64,000 nt of DNA from Streptomyces sp. SID12501. Its GTDB lineage: Bacteria > Actinomycetota > Actinomycetes > Streptomycetales > Streptomycetaceae. Made by a program: the position numbers and the translations under genes. How positions within the stretch are numbered: position 1 is the first letter of the stretch; every line of letters begins with the position of its first letter. Under the pieces are notes generated by a model. The model worked only from the letters and a program-made list of their open reading frames with translations, did no database searches and had not been told where the DNA came from. The stretch lies in the NCBI RefSeq assembly GCF_010550245.1, contig NZ_JAAGLU010000038.1:1-64000 (forward strand), in the 5' to 3' direction. Positions 24,497 to 33,928 of the stretch are shown piece by piece.

Positions 24497-26215
24497 ATGG
24501 AAACCCCCGAGGAGGCTCGCGTGCGGCTGCCCCAGTTGAGGCTGGACGAACTGCTGGAGGAGCTGCAGTCGCGGTTGGACGCGGCCCGCGGCACCCGGGA
24601 CCGGGTGCACAGCCTCCTGGAGGCGGTGCTGTCGGTCGGCCGGGAGCTGGATCTGGAGCAGGCCCTGCGACGCATCGTGGAGGCCGCCGCGGTACTGGTC
24701 GACGCGGAGTACGCGGCGCTCGGCGTGATCGGCCCGGACGGCAGGCGCCTGTCCGCTTTCCACACTGTGGGGGTCGGCGAGGAGCAGATCGCGCGGATCG
24801 GCCCGTATCCCGAGGGGCACGGCATCCTGGGGGAGCTGATCCGCCACCCCGAGCCGCTACGCCTCGCGAAGATCTCCGAGCACGCGGCCTCGTACGGCTT
24901 CCCGGCGCACCACCCGCCGATGAACACCTTCCTGGGCGTTCCGATCCGGGTGCGCGACCAGGTCTTCGGCAACCTCTACCTGACCGAGAAGCGGGGCGGC
25001 GCCCAGTTCGACGAGGAGGACGTCTCGGTCACGCTGACACTCGCCGTGGCGGCCGGAGTCGCGATCGACAACGCCCGGCTGTACGAGGAGTCCCGGCTGC
25101 GGGAACGCTGGCTGCGGGCGAACGCGGAGGTCACCCACAGTCTGATGTCCGGCGACGAGCGCGCCGAGGTCCTCGCGCTGATCGCCGAGCGGGCCAGCGA
25201 GATCACCGGATCCGCCCTGGCGGCGGTCGCGCTGCCCATGGAGGACACCGGGTCACTCGCCGTGGAGATCGCCGTCGGGTTGGACGCCGAGGCGCACCGG
25301 GGCCTCGTACTGGCCATGGACAAGAGCCTGATGGGGCTGGCGTTCTCCGGCGCCGCCCCCGTCACCAGCGCCGACGTCGGCGCGGACGAGCGCATCTCCC
25401 TGGAGCCTCCGCGGTTCGGCGGCCTCGGCCCCGCCGTGGCCGTGCCCATCGGCACGGGCGACGAGGGTCCACGAGGCGTGGTCCTGCTGGCGAGAAAGGT
25501 CGGTCAGCCGGTGTTCTCGGCGACGGAGACCGAGACCCTGCAGTCCTTCGCCGGACAGGCCGCCGTCGCGATGGAGCTGGCCGAACGCCGCAAGGACGCC
25601 GAGGCGGTCGCGGTCCTCATGGACCGGGACCGCATCGCACGCGACCTGCACGATCTGGCCATCCAGCGCTTGTTCGCCACCGGCATGACGCTGCAGAGCG
25701 CCGGCCGCTTCATCGAGCACGAGGAGGCCGCCGAACGCGTGGTGCGCGCGGTCGACGACCTCGACGAGACCATCAAGATCATCAGGTCGACGATCTTCGG
25801 CCTGCGTACCCGGGAGGGTGTGGGGGAGGCCGGCCTGCGGGCTCGTGCCGTACGGGTCGTCGGAGAGGCGGCCCCGGTCCTCGGCTTCGCCCCCAGCGTC
25901 CGGATGGAGGGCCTGCTGGACACCGATGTACCGAAGGACATCGCCGACCATGTGGTGGCGGTTCTCTCCGAGGCCCTGACCAACATCGCCCGCCATGCCC
26001 GGGCGAACCGCGCCGACGTACTCCTGGCCACGGACGGGCGTGAGATACGGCTGTCGGTCACCGACAACGGGGTGGGCGTCCCCGCCGAGGGCCGCCGCAG
26101 CGGGCTGCGCAACATGGCGGAGCGCGCCGAGCAACTGGACGGCCGGCTGGAACTGGGGAAGCCCGAGGGCAGCGGCACCGCGTTGGTGTGGCGGGTGCCG
26201 GCGCGCAAGCCGTAG
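24497..26215 (+). CDS. osdK: DevS/OsdK-like GAF-GAF sensor histidine kinase
   Basis: This 572-aa soluble kinase has a coiled N-terminus, GAF-A (about residues 50-200), GAF-B (about 225-370), a HisKA_3 domain with DRIARDLHDLAIQRLFATGM (phospho-His about 385) and a C-terminal HATPase (ALTNIARHARA, VTDNGVGVP, SGLRNMAERA). Architecture and motifs match mycobacterial DevS/DosT and Streptomyces OsdK. GAF-A contains HHPPMNTFLGVP with the His pair at 138-139, near where DevS and DosT place their heme-ligand His (147-149), so a heme redox or gas sensor is plausible. Its natural partner is the DevR-like regulator at 18.5-19.2 kb, encoded separately rather than in tandem. Confidence 0.9.
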   Translation: METPEEARVRLPQLRLDELLEELQSRLDAARGTRDRVHSLLEAVLSVGRELDLEQALRRIVEAAAVLVDAEYAALGVIGPDGRRLSAFHTVGVGEEQIARIGPYPEGHGILGELIRHPEPLRLAKISEHAASYGFPAHHPPMNTFLGVPIRVRDQVFGNLYLTEKRGGAQFDEEDVSVTLTLAVAAGVAIDNARLYEESRLRERWLRANAEVTHSLMSGDERAEVLALIAERASEITGSALAAVALPMEDTGSLAVEIAVGLDAEAHRGLVLAMDKSLMGLAFSGAAPVTSADVGADERISLEPPRFGGLGPAVAVPIGTGDEGPRGVVLLARKVGQPVFSATETETLQSFAGQAAVAMELAERRKDAEAVAVLMDRDRIARDLHDLAIQRLFATGMTLQSAGRFIEHEEAAERVVRAVDDLDETIKIIRSTIFGLRTREGVGEAGLRARAVRVVGEAAPVLGFAPSVRMEGLLDTDVPKDIADHVVAVLSEALTNIARHARANRADVLLATDGREIRLSVTDNGVGVPAEGRRSGLRNMAERAEQLDGRLELGKPEGSGTALVWRVPARKP

Positions 26216-26789
26216 CAGCTGAGGCACATGGTGCCCGCGCTCGAAGGGGCTGGCGGTACGCATGCGCGCGGCCCGACGCAGTCCGGGTGGCACCCGGACT
26301 GCGAGGGTGAGGAGAGGTCTGCGGGTCTGAGTGAACTCACCTCACGCGAGGCCCGGGAGGCACGGCGTGACCTCGTCGTCGGGCGCTACCGCGACCAGGG
26401 GTTTGCACACTGCCCGTTCGGGGGTGTGGAGGGCCGGGAGACCATCCGCGGAGCGTGCCGCACGCAAAGCGGAGGCATTCGTCCGATGGGTGGCCCACCC
26501 ATCGGCGGACGACCGGATCGGGGCCGCCGTCCGCACCGCACAGGTCACCGCCGAAATCGGTGCGCACCGGCTCGGCGGGCCCTACGAGTCCCGTCCTGAT
26601 CCAGGGCAGGCGGACCGGCGGCCGTCGGAACGCGGGAAGTCCTGCGGGCGGATGTCCGCCACCGCGTTGAACTGGGCATCGTGCTTCGCGATCCTCGGAC
26701 GTGACGAGTTGCGAGAGTTACGCGAGTTCGGAGAGTTCCGAGAAGGCCCTGGAGGTCGGGGCTTCGGCGTAGTCGCGGGTTGAGCGGGT
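26216..26789. other. Gene-poor intergenic region with short GAGTT repeats
   Basis: No convincing gene is present. A plus-strand frame around 26430-26600 reads moderately protein-like (AARKAEAFVRWVAHP) without a recognisable family. Near 26707-26745 there are irregular repeats of CGAGTT/GAGAGTT. This may be a degraded gene and a spacer. Confidence 0.3.
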
Positions 26790-27812
26790 CTATTCGTCAA
26801 GTCCGATCGGTCCGGCCGAGATGGCTTCGGGATGGTCCTCGGCGTACGCCCGTACGACCGACTCGAAGTTCTCGTCGGGCCGGAGGCCGAGTGCCGTCGC
26901 ACGCGTGTTGTCGAAGGCGGCCGGCCACGAGCCGACGATGGCCTCGACGGCGGGGTCGGGCGTGACCGTCACCAGGTCGGCGACGGCGGCGCCCGCCATC
27001 CGGCGCAGTGTGTCCAGCATTTCGGCGACGGTGACCGTGAGCGCCGGCAGGTTGACCGGAAGGCCGCCTTCGAGCCCGCCCGGGCCGCGCTCGGCCTCGG
27101 TGATGCGGAGGATGCCCTCGACGGTACGCCGCGGCGAGGCGAGGGCGACCCGCAGGTCGGGGCTGACCGGGCAGGTGGCCGGGAGGCCGGCGAGCGGCTC
27201 GCGGATGATGCCGGACAGGAAGCCGGAGGCGGCGGCGTTCGGCGTGCCCGCCCGCACCGAGACGGTCATCAGGCGCGCCACGCGTCCGTCGACGAAACCC
27301 CGGCGGGTGTACTCGGCGATCAACTGCTCGCAGATGCGCTTCTGCGTTCCGTAGCTGGACTGCGGTGTGGGCAGTGTCGACTCGCTGACCACGGGCGGCA
27401 GCGGCAGCGCGGGGTCGGAGCCGTAGACCGCGATGCTGCTGGAGAACACCACCCGGGGTGTCGGCCCGCCGTCGGCCGTCTGTGCGCGGGCGGCATCGAG
27501 CAGCGCGCGGGTGGTGTCCAGGTTGGCGCTCATGCCGAGGTCGAAGTCGGCCTCGCACTCGGCCGAAACCGCCGAAGCCAGGTGGATCAGGATGTCCACC
27601 GGCTGCTTGAAGACCTTGTCGAGGCGCTTGCTCAGGTCACCTCGGACGACCTCCACCAGTGGGTCGGCGACCAACGGCGATCCAGCGGGAACGACCCGGT
27701 CGGCGAGCACCAGACGGTCGAGGGGAGCACCGCCCAGGGCCCGCCGCCTGAGCAGGGCAGCGGCGACCTGCTGTCCCAGGAAGCCGAAGCCACCTGTGAT
27801 GACGATCCTCAT
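26790..27812 (-). CDS. denD: NAD-dependent epimerase/dehydratase-fold enzyme, D-erythronate dehydrogenase-like
   Basis: The 340-aa extended short-chain dehydrogenase has the NAD motif GGFGFLG at the N-terminus, the DLSKRLD strand, HLASAVSAECEADFDLGMSAN, and the catalytic Ser plus YGTQK (YxxxK). The combination LASAVSAECEADFD...AVYGSD and GFLSGIIREPLAG is typical of D-erythronate/L-threonate dehydrogenases (DenD), which oxidise the C2 hydroxyl of four-carbon acid sugars. The usual partner kinase (DenK/OtnK) and aldolase or isomerase genes are not adjacent. It stands alone, so the precise substrate is uncertain. Confidence 0.8.
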   Translation of the reverse strand: MRIVITGGFGFLGQQVAAALLRRRALGGAPLDRLVLADRVVPAGSPLVADPLVEVVRGDLSKRLDKVFKQPVDILIHLASAVSAECEADFDLGMSANLDTTRALLDAARAQTADGGPTPRVVFSSSIAVYGSDPALPLPPVVSESTLPTPQSSYGTQKRICEQLIAEYTRRGFVDGRVARLMTVSVRAGTPNAAASGFLSGIIREPLAGLPATCPVSPDLRVALASPRRTVEGILRITEAERGPGGLEGGLPVNLPALTVTVAEMLDTLRRMAGAAVADLVTVTPDPAVEAIVGSWPAAFDNTRATALGLRPDENFESVVRAYAEDHPEAISAGPIGLDE

Positions 27813-28308
27813 GCGCGTTCTCCTCGGTAGTCAAGTTCCTTCAGGAGCAAGCGAGTTGGGGTAGGGGCAGGCGGTGGGTGAGCACGCTGCGGGTGGCTGT
27901 GTTCGCGTTCGACACGCTGTGTCAGTAGTACTCGACTCCTTTGCCATGGGTGCTCGGAATGCTGCCTTCACACCGGTCGGACGGCGGCGAGTTCGGCACA
28001 ACGGATTTTCCCGCAGTCGCCGATGTGCCGCGCGGTGTCCTGGCGGAACCCGCCGAGGGCACCATGGATCTGGCCGCGCAGCCGCACGATCGGCCTGCCG
28101 GGCAGCGGAGTGCGGCTTCGACCCGAACACATGCGACCGCTGCGGGCAACGCCCCACCGACACCTCCGTGCGCGTCAGGGGCGCGGATTCGTGGATTCCC
28201 ACGTGACGGTCTGTCTGCGCCTCCTCTTCGGGGGCATACGGCGGTGGATCGGGTGCGAACGCCACCCGGTCGAAGTCCGCCGTGAGCCGCCGTCCCGTGG
28301 GAGCCCCG
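27813..28308. other. Divergent intergenic region
   Basis: This stretch separates the minus-strand dehydrogenase from the plus-strand lipid-phosphatase operon and should carry both promoters. No gene is convincing. A frame with two CxxC-like Cys pairs (ECGFDPNTCDRCGQ) appears near 28110-28155 but lacks a start and a protein-like context. Confidence 0.3.
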
Positions 28309-30063
28309 ATGCCGACCGCCGTACCGGAAAGAGCCGCAGGAGCGGCTGGAGAAGGACCCGACGCGGTCCGGCCGGGCCACTCGTTCGTCCTGCCCCGCGG
28401 TACCGGCAGGACCGCCGCGCGCATCGGCGCACTGACCGTCTGTCAGGCCGCCCTGATGGTGGGCTTCGGGCTCCTGATCACGGGTCCTGCCCGGAACGTG
28501 TGGCCGCTGACGGTCGAGGACGACGTCAACGAGGGATTCGAGCGGATCCGTACGGGCCCGCTCACCACCCTGTCCTACCTCGGCTCCGAGGCGGGCAACA
28601 CCCTCACGGTGATCACCATCACCCTGCTGAGCTGCGTGGCACTGCTGCTCATGCCTCGGCTGCCGATGTGGCGTCAGGCGGTCTTCCTCGCCGTCGCGGT
28701 CTCTCTCCAGGCACTGGTGTTCCTGGCGGTCACCGGGTCGGTGGACCGTACCCGTCCGGACGTGCACCGACTCGACGAGTCCCCGCCCACATCCAGCTAC
28801 ACCTCCGGCCACACCGGCGCGGCCACCGCGCTCTACGCCGGGCTCGCGGTCCTCGTGCTGTCCCGGGTCCGCAGGCCGTGGCGGTGGCCCCTGACCGGGC
28901 TGCTGTTCCTCGTGCCGCTGGCTGTCGGCGTCGCCCGCCTCTACCGGGGCATGCACCACCCCACGGACGTGATCGGCGGAATGGCCAACGGCGCCCTGTC
29001 CCTGCTGATCGTCGGCCGTGCCCTGTTCACCGACGGGTCCGTGGCCGCCGTCCCCTCGCCGCGGACCGGGCACGACGACGCGACCGGCGGCGCGCAGGAG
29101 CGCGAGTCGGGCAGCACCGTCGTGATCTTCAACCCCACGGTGACCGGCGAAGAGGCCCGCGAGAAACTGCGGCGGATCCTCGAACAACACGGCCACCGAG
29201 CACCGGCGTTCATCGAGACCACCGCCGACGACCCGGGCACCGGCCAGGCGGCCGGCGCGATACGTGACGGAGCGACACTGGTCGTGGTCTGCGGCGGAGA
29301 CGGAACCGTCAGGGCGGCCGCGGACGCCCTGGCCGGCAGTGGGGTACCGCTCGTCGTGGTGCCCTGCGGCACCGGCAACCTGCTGGCCCGCAACCTCGGC
29401 CTCCCGCTCAACCCCTCCGCCGCCCTTGACGCCGCACTGTCCGGCACCCCCCAGCGCCTCGACCTCGGCCGCATCGAGGGCGACGGCCTCGCCTCCACCC
29501 ACTTCACCGCGATGTCCGGGGCCGGGCTCGACGCCGCGATGCTGGAACACACCGACGACCGCGCCAAGTCCGCCGTCGGCTGGCCCGCGTACGTACTCGC
29601 CACCTTCGCCACACTGCGCACGCCCCGGATGCGGCTGACGGTCCGGCTCGACGACGCGCCCGTCCTGCACCGCACGGCCCGGATGGTGCTCCTCGCCAAC
29701 GTCGGCACCGTACAAGGCGGTCTCACGCTCCTCCCCGCGGCCCGGCCCGACGACGGACTGCTCGATCTGCTGATCCTCGACCCGCGCGGCCCCGGCGGCT
29801 GGATGCGTGCCCTGGGTGTCCTGATGCGCGGACGCAGGCGGCAATCGCGGACCACGACCGTGGACACGAACGTCCCCGAGGGCACCGGCACCGGCACGAA
29901 GGGCGTACCGGTGGAGTTCCGCACCTTCCGGCGGGCCGAACTCACCTTCTCCGCACCGCAGTCGCGTGAACTCGACGGGGACCCGGTGTCCCACGGCCGG
30001 CGCCTCACCGCCGAGGTCAGGCCCGGCGCGCTGACCGTCCTGCTGCCCACCCGGGAGAAGTGA
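28309..30063 (+). CDS. PAP2 phosphatase fused to a diacylglycerol-kinase catalytic domain
   Basis: The fusion is about 584 aa from the ATG at 28309 (GGGAG upstream). A GTG at 28282 is an alternative start. The N-terminal half (to about residue 255) is a multi-helix PAP2 phosphatase with the second and third catalytic motifs TSSYTSGHTGA and RLYRGMHHPTDVIGG. The C-terminal half is a DAGK/LCB5-type lipid kinase with VIFNPTV, VVVCGGDGTVRAAADAL and VVPCGTGNLLARNLGLP. One chain could therefore remove a phosphate from one lipid and phosphorylate another at the membrane. It is the first gene of a tight three-gene operon with zero-base spacing. Confidence 0.9.
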   Translation: MPTAVPERAAGAAGEGPDAVRPGHSFVLPRGTGRTAARIGALTVCQAALMVGFGLLITGPARNVWPLTVEDDVNEGFERIRTGPLTTLSYLGSEAGNTLTVITITLLSCVALLLMPRLPMWRQAVFLAVAVSLQALVFLAVTGSVDRTRPDVHRLDESPPTSSYTSGHTGAATALYAGLAVLVLSRVRRPWRWPLTGLLFLVPLAVGVARLYRGMHHPTDVIGGMANGALSLLIVGRALFTDGSVAAVPSPRTGHDDATGGAQERESGSTVVIFNPTVTGEEAREKLRRILEQHGHRAPAFIETTADDPGTGQAAGAIRDGATLVVVCGGDGTVRAAADALAGSGVPLVVVPCGTGNLLARNLGLPLNPSAALDAALSGTPQRLDLGRIEGDGLASTHFTAMSGAGLDAAMLEHTDDRAKSAVGWPAYVLATFATLRTPRMRLTVRLDDAPVLHRTARMVLLANVGTVQGGLTLLPAARPDDGLLDLLILDPRGPGGWMRALGVLMRGRRRQSRTTTVDTNVPEGTGTGTKGVPVEFRTFRRAELTFSAPQSRELDGDPVSHGRRLTAEVRPGALTVLLPTREK

Positions 30064-31017
30064 ATGGGCACCGCCAGCAAGGTCCCCGAGACCCGCGACA
30101 TGGGCGGCGACGAACTGTCGGCCGATGAGGCGCTGGTGTCGCTGCGCCGTTACGGCCGCTGGCCGCTGCTGCGTGATTCCTTCGTCCGGTTCCGCTACGC
30201 CGACGGCTTCAGCCACTCCCGAGCGCTCGCCCTCCAGACGGTGCTGTCGGTGATCCCGCTGGCCATCGCCTTCGTCGGGCTCTCCACCGCGCTGCACACG
30301 GAGAACATCGGCAGACTCGCCGAACTGACCATCCACCGGCTCGCGCAGGGGCCCAGCGCCGACGTCGTCGACGACGCACTGGACCGCAGCCGCCGGAGTG
30401 CGGGAAACGGTGCCCAGATCGCCCTCTGGTTCGGTCTGGCCTTCTCACTGGTCAACGTCACCACCGCGATGTGCCAGATCGAACGCGGCGCCAACCGGAT
30501 CTACGGCAACGAACGGGACCGCCCCTTCCACCAGAAGTACCTGCGCGGGCTCGTGATGTCCCTCAGCGCGGGTATCCCGCTCGGCCTCGGGTTCATCATG
30601 ATGGTGGCCGGCGGCGACCTGGCCGCCGCGGCGGTGACGGTGTATCACCTCGACGGCGACGCCAAGACCGCCTGCGACATCCTGCGCTGGCCCTTCGGCC
30701 TCCTCCTCGCCCTTCTTTCGGCCAGTGCGATCTTCCGCCGTTCCCCCCGTCGCCGACAGCCCGGCTACACCTGGCTGGCCTTCGGCGCCGCCGTGTATCT
30801 CGTGCTGTGGACGGCCCTGACCTGGCTGCTCAGCCTGTACCTGGGCATCAGCGGGTCCTTCGACACGGTCTACGGCCCGCTCAGCGCCTTCATGTCGCTG
30901 CTGATCTGGGCCTACCTGACCTCCATCGCCCTCTTTCTGGGGCTGTCCTTCGCCGCGCAGTTGGAGGCCGCGCGGGCGCTGCGCTCCGGTCCGATCACAG
31001 CCGACCCGGGAGTCTGA
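30064..31017 (+). CDS. YihY/BrkB-family membrane protein
   Basis: The 317-aa protein has about six transmembrane helices and the family pattern: DSFVRFRYADGFSHSRALALQTVLSVIP at the N-terminus, a NVTTAMCQIERGANRIYGNERDRPFHQKY-like core, and GSFDTVYGPLSAFMSLLIWAYLTS near the end. Despite the old name ribonuclease BN, the family is now seen as a membrane protein of uncertain, possibly lipid-transporting function. The ATG directly follows the TGA of the lipid kinase-phosphatase gene, which supports a role in lipid handling. Confidence 0.92.
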   Translation: MGTASKVPETRDMGGDELSADEALVSLRRYGRWPLLRDSFVRFRYADGFSHSRALALQTVLSVIPLAIAFVGLSTALHTENIGRLAELTIHRLAQGPSADVVDDALDRSRRSAGNGAQIALWFGLAFSLVNVTTAMCQIERGANRIYGNERDRPFHQKYLRGLVMSLSAGIPLGLGFIMMVAGGDLAAAAVTVYHLDGDAKTACDILRWPFGLLLALLSASAIFRRSPRRRQPGYTWLAFGAAVYLVLWTALTWLLSLYLGISGSFDTVYGPLSAFMSLLIWAYLTSIALFLGLSFAAQLEAARALRSGPITADPGV

Positions 31018-31842
31018 ATGGTGGTCCGCGCCACGGCTCAGCGCCTTCGTGAACGTCGCCGCCGGGCGGCCGACCGGAGATTCGGCGTGCGCCTGCTCGG
31101 TTCGGCCGCTGTCGCCGCTGTCGCCGCCGTCCCCTTCGGCCTGCTGCTCGTCCTGGTCGAGGGTCACTGGCAGCCGCTGCGCCGTCTCGACGCGGGCGCG
31201 GCTCAGCGGTTGAACGAAACCGCCCTGCGACACCCAGGGTGGACGGACACCCTGCGCTTCCTGTCCGACCGGGTGTGGGACCCGGTCACCCTGCGGACGG
31301 TCGTCGCGCTGCTGACTGCGTGGCTGCTGTACCGACGGGCCTGGCGACTCGCGGCCTGGTCCGGCGTGACCGCCGTGACCGGCGGACTCGTCGGACTGCT
31401 CGTCAAGACAGTGGTCGAGCGGACCAGACCGTCCCTGGTGGACCCGGTCGCGCACGCACCGGGATTCTCCTTCCCCTCCGGGCACGCGATGACGGCGACC
31501 ACCTCGTTCGCCATCCTCCTGCTGGTCCTGCTGCCGATGGTGCCGCGCGCTCTGCGGCCGCTGTGCTGGTGCGCCGCGGTCGTGTCGGTGCTCGGGGTCG
31601 GCTTCACCCGGATCGCGCTCGGCGTGCACTGGTTCAGCGATGTCGTGGGCGGCTGGCTCCTGGGCCTGGCCGTCGTCGCCCTCACCGCCTGGGCCTTCGA
31701 GGCCTGGCGCACCGACGCAGGCCGCGGACATGCCGGGCTGCGGGAGGGACTGGAGCCCGAACTCACCGGTGCCCACCCCGAACCCGGCCCTTCCGGCCGG
31801 GAACATCGCGCCGGGTCCGGAGGGAGAGGCGTTGCATCGTGA
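31018..31842 (+). CDS. PAP2-family membrane phosphatase
   Basis: The 274-aa integral membrane phosphatase shows all three PAP2 signatures: KTVVERTRPS, FPSGHAMTATTS and RIALGVHWFSDVVGG. The Arg and His residues form the active site, on the outer face of the membrane. Likely substrates are phosphatidate, undecaprenyl or prenyl diphosphates. It starts immediately after the BrkB gene stop. The C-terminal tail is a hydrophilic, probably disordered extension. Confidence 0.92.
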   Translation: MVVRATAQRLRERRRRAADRRFGVRLLGSAAVAAVAAVPFGLLLVLVEGHWQPLRRLDAGAAQRLNETALRHPGWTDTLRFLSDRVWDPVTLRTVVALLTAWLLYRRAWRLAAWSGVTAVTGGLVGLLVKTVVERTRPSLVDPVAHAPGFSFPSGHAMTATTSFAILLLVLLPMVPRALRPLCWCAAVVSVLGVGFTRIALGVHWFSDVVGGWLLGLAVVALTAWAFEAWRTDAGRGHAGLREGLEPELTGAHPEPGPSGREHRAGSGGRGVAS

Positions 31843-32010
31843 GTCCGTCGGAGCCGGCGAGGAAGAAGCGCGCAATCGATTCCGCGGGATGGGCCAGAGG
31901 CCGGCCGGTGTGCTTGGCAGCCTCGTTCACAAGTCTCGCCATCACCTCGGTCACTTTCCGGCAGTGGCTGTCGAGGCTGTCGCTCAGGGTGGGGGAGCGG
32001 GGCGCGAACA
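31830..32010 (-). pseudogene. C-terminal remnant of a TetR-family regulator
   Basis: The minus strand encodes about 55 residues (VMARLVNEAAKHTGRP, AESIARFFLAGSDGLTMQRL) typical of the last helices of a TetR ligand-binding domain. No helix-turn-helix precedes it in any frame, and its end runs into the PAP2 gene on the other strand. It is most likely a truncated relic. Confidence 0.4.
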
Positions 32011-32362
32011 TGGTCGGCTCAGTGAGGAGTTTGTGCCGCACGGTCTCGGCATGTTCTGGACGTCCGGCGACGTGTACGTCTGCTGGGCCCCCGGGTGTCG
32101 CCTGCTGAGGCACCCTGACCGGTTTCTGGACCGCAGCAGCCGATCGGCGCGCCCGTAACCGGCCTGTCGTTGGAACCTGTCGAACCGCTTCTCACCATCG
32201 GGATCGAGCAACTCGAGGTGCTGTTGTGGACAGGGGACCGGCCCCTGTCCACCGGGGAGAAGCCAGGGCTCGCACAGGCAGTCCGTCGCTCGGCATGCCG
32301 AGCGGCAGACTTTCACAAGACCCTCTTCAGCACCGTACTGCGCGACCCCTCACCGGCGAGGT

Positions 32363-32935
32363 CTAGCTCGTCCAGCTGTGGGCAACGTCGACCACTACCC
32401 GGTCGTCCAACTGGAGCACGCGGAACGGCAGTCGGGCGCGCACACCGAGAGCGACCTGCGTCTGGCCCTCGAAGGTGCCGCCGAACCGGGTGTCCCGGAA
32501 GGTGCTGTACCCGCTGATGTTCACGCTGGGCAGGGGCTTGCCCACCTTGCCCGGGTAGGTCGGCACGCCGGCCTCCAGGTCGTAGCTCCACGCGCCGACG
32601 CGGATTTCGAGGATCGCCCCGCCGGCGACCGGTATGTACTGGCCTGAGGGGTCCGCGTAGAACCGGTCCACGTACTGGACGTGGTAGCCGATCTGGCCTC
32701 CGCCGGGCACGTCGAACACGATGCGGTCGTAGCACTCGTGCTGTCCGGTTCTGATGTCCACCAGGTGATCGGCCCCCACGGCGGCACCACCCTTGGCACC
32801 GCTGCCCCAGCCCGTCGGGCACACCACCGCCGTGCGCAAGCCCTCCGACGGGGCCGCGCCCGCGGTGCTCGCCGCCGTCCCCAGCGTGGCGCCCGCGAGC
32901 ACGACCGCCGCCACTGCTGCTCCGATACCTCGCAT
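32363..32935 (-). CDS. Secreted AMIN-like-domain protein
   Basis: The product is 190 aa from the ATG at 32935, chosen because a clear Sec signal peptide follows (MRGIGAAVAAVVLAGATLGT, cleavage after AGA-AP). The mature part (DHLVDIRTGQHECYDRIVFDVPG, IEIRVGAWSYDLEAG-like strands, RLPFRVLQLDDRVVVDVAHSW) fits the AMIN-like beta-sandwich of actinobacterial secreted proteins and lipoproteins, thought to bind the cell wall. It stands alone. Biochemical function is unknown. Confidence 0.78.
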   Translation of the reverse strand: MRGIGAAVAAVVLAGATLGTAASTAGAAPSEGLRTAVVCPTGWGSGAKGGAAVGADHLVDIRTGQHECYDRIVFDVPGGGQIGYHVQYVDRFYADPSGQYIPVAGGAILEIRVGAWSYDLEAGVPTYPGKVGKPLPSVNISGYSTFRDTRFGGTFEGQTQVALGVRARLPFRVLQLDDRVVVDVAHSWTS

Positions 32936-33182
32936 CTTGTCCCCCTTGGTCGCGCTTGAGTCGCGTAACTCTGACGCCAAGTGAGACGGCCCACAGCACC
33001 GGAAGGTTGTACGCCAGACGGGGCAAATGGGGAATCCTGCCGTCTGTGAGATTCCATCGAGGACGCGGTTCCCGGAGTACTGATACTCCATCCGTGGAGC
33101 GTTATGTGCCCTGGTCTTGGGGCTGTCTGCCACTGGGGGAAACTCAGGTGGCCTCAGCGCGCGATCTGGGTAGAGTCGGGCA

Positions 33183-33677
33183 ATGCCCGAGCTGAAGCGG
33201 CTGCACGCTTGCCATGCCCCGGCGGTCCTGGCCTTCGAGTTGGCGAACCGCACCTACTTCGCTGCCTCGATCTCCGACCGCGGCGACGACTTCTTCGACC
33301 AGTTCACCGACCGGTACAACGCCTCGCTGGCCGAGCAGGAGGCCGGCGTCTGCGCCTTCTACGTGCTGGTCGCCGAGGACGGCTCGGTAGTCGGCAGATT
33401 CAACCTGTACGACTTGGAGGACAGCACTGCCAGACTCGGCTACCGGGTCGCGGAGCGGGTCGCCGGCCGCGGCGTGGCGACCGCGACCGTCCGGGAGCTG
33501 TGCCGGACGGCGGCAGCGATGCACGGTCTGCTCACACTGCGGGCGGCCACATCCCACGACAACGCCGCGTCCCAGAAAGTCTTGGCCAAGGCCGGGTTCG
33601 TCCCGGTTGGCCCTGCCACCCCGGCCGATCTCGGCGGCAAGTCGGGCACTTGGTACCAGCACGACCTCCAGCCATAG
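33183..33677 (+). CDS. GNAT-family N-acetyltransferase, RimJ/RimL-like
   Basis: This 164-aa protein has the GNAT acetyl-CoA-binding core (LGYRVAERVAGRGVATATVRELC, an R-x-x-G-x-G/A-type loop), the strand FYVLVAEDGSVVGRFNLYDL and the ending DNAASQKVLAKAGFVPVG. It is closest in style to RimJ/RimL protein-N-terminal or small-molecule acetyltransferases. The acceptor is unknown. It is isolated between a secreted protein and IS debris. Confidence 0.88.
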   Translation: MPELKRLHACHAPAVLAFELANRTYFAASISDRGDDFFDQFTDRYNASLAEQEAGVCAFYVLVAEDGSVVGRFNLYDLEDSTARLGYRVAERVAGRGVATATVRELCRTAAAMHGLLTLRAATSHDNAASQKVLAKAGFVPVGPATPADLGGKSGTWYQHDLQP

Positions 33678-33679
33678 AC

Positions 33680-33882
33680 CTTGATGTTGCTCGTGGGGCG
33701 GCTGCGGGAAGACTGCGGCCACCTTTGATCATCGGTGTGCGACGACTAACGATCTTGCGATGGCCGCAGGGCACAGCGCAAATGAGATCCAGCGACTGTT
33801 CATCACCTTGGCCGTCCGGCCCGTACGCGAGGTAGCCCACCGGCTCGCCCGGTCCGCCTGGCGACTCCACCACCAGGCCTGA
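33680..33882 (+). mobile_element. IS transposase tail and end-like sequence (relic)
   Basis: An ATG at 33760 opens a 40-codon frame (SANEIQRLFITLAVRPV...AHRLARSAWR) ending in TGA. It resembles the C-terminus of Streptomyces DDE transposases (IS4/IS701-like). The preceding 33680-33735 closely resembles 34757-34812, next to an IS5-family relic. No intact element is present. Confidence 0.5.
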
Positions 33883-33928
33883 GCCCAAGTCGGCCATTAC
33901 CGACGATGAGCTGCGAACCAGGCATGAA

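Noticed and set aside
26331..26783. 150-aa plus-strand frame after the GAF kinase
   Set aside because: Only a middle stretch looks protein-like, the end is a simple-repeat region, and no family is recognised.
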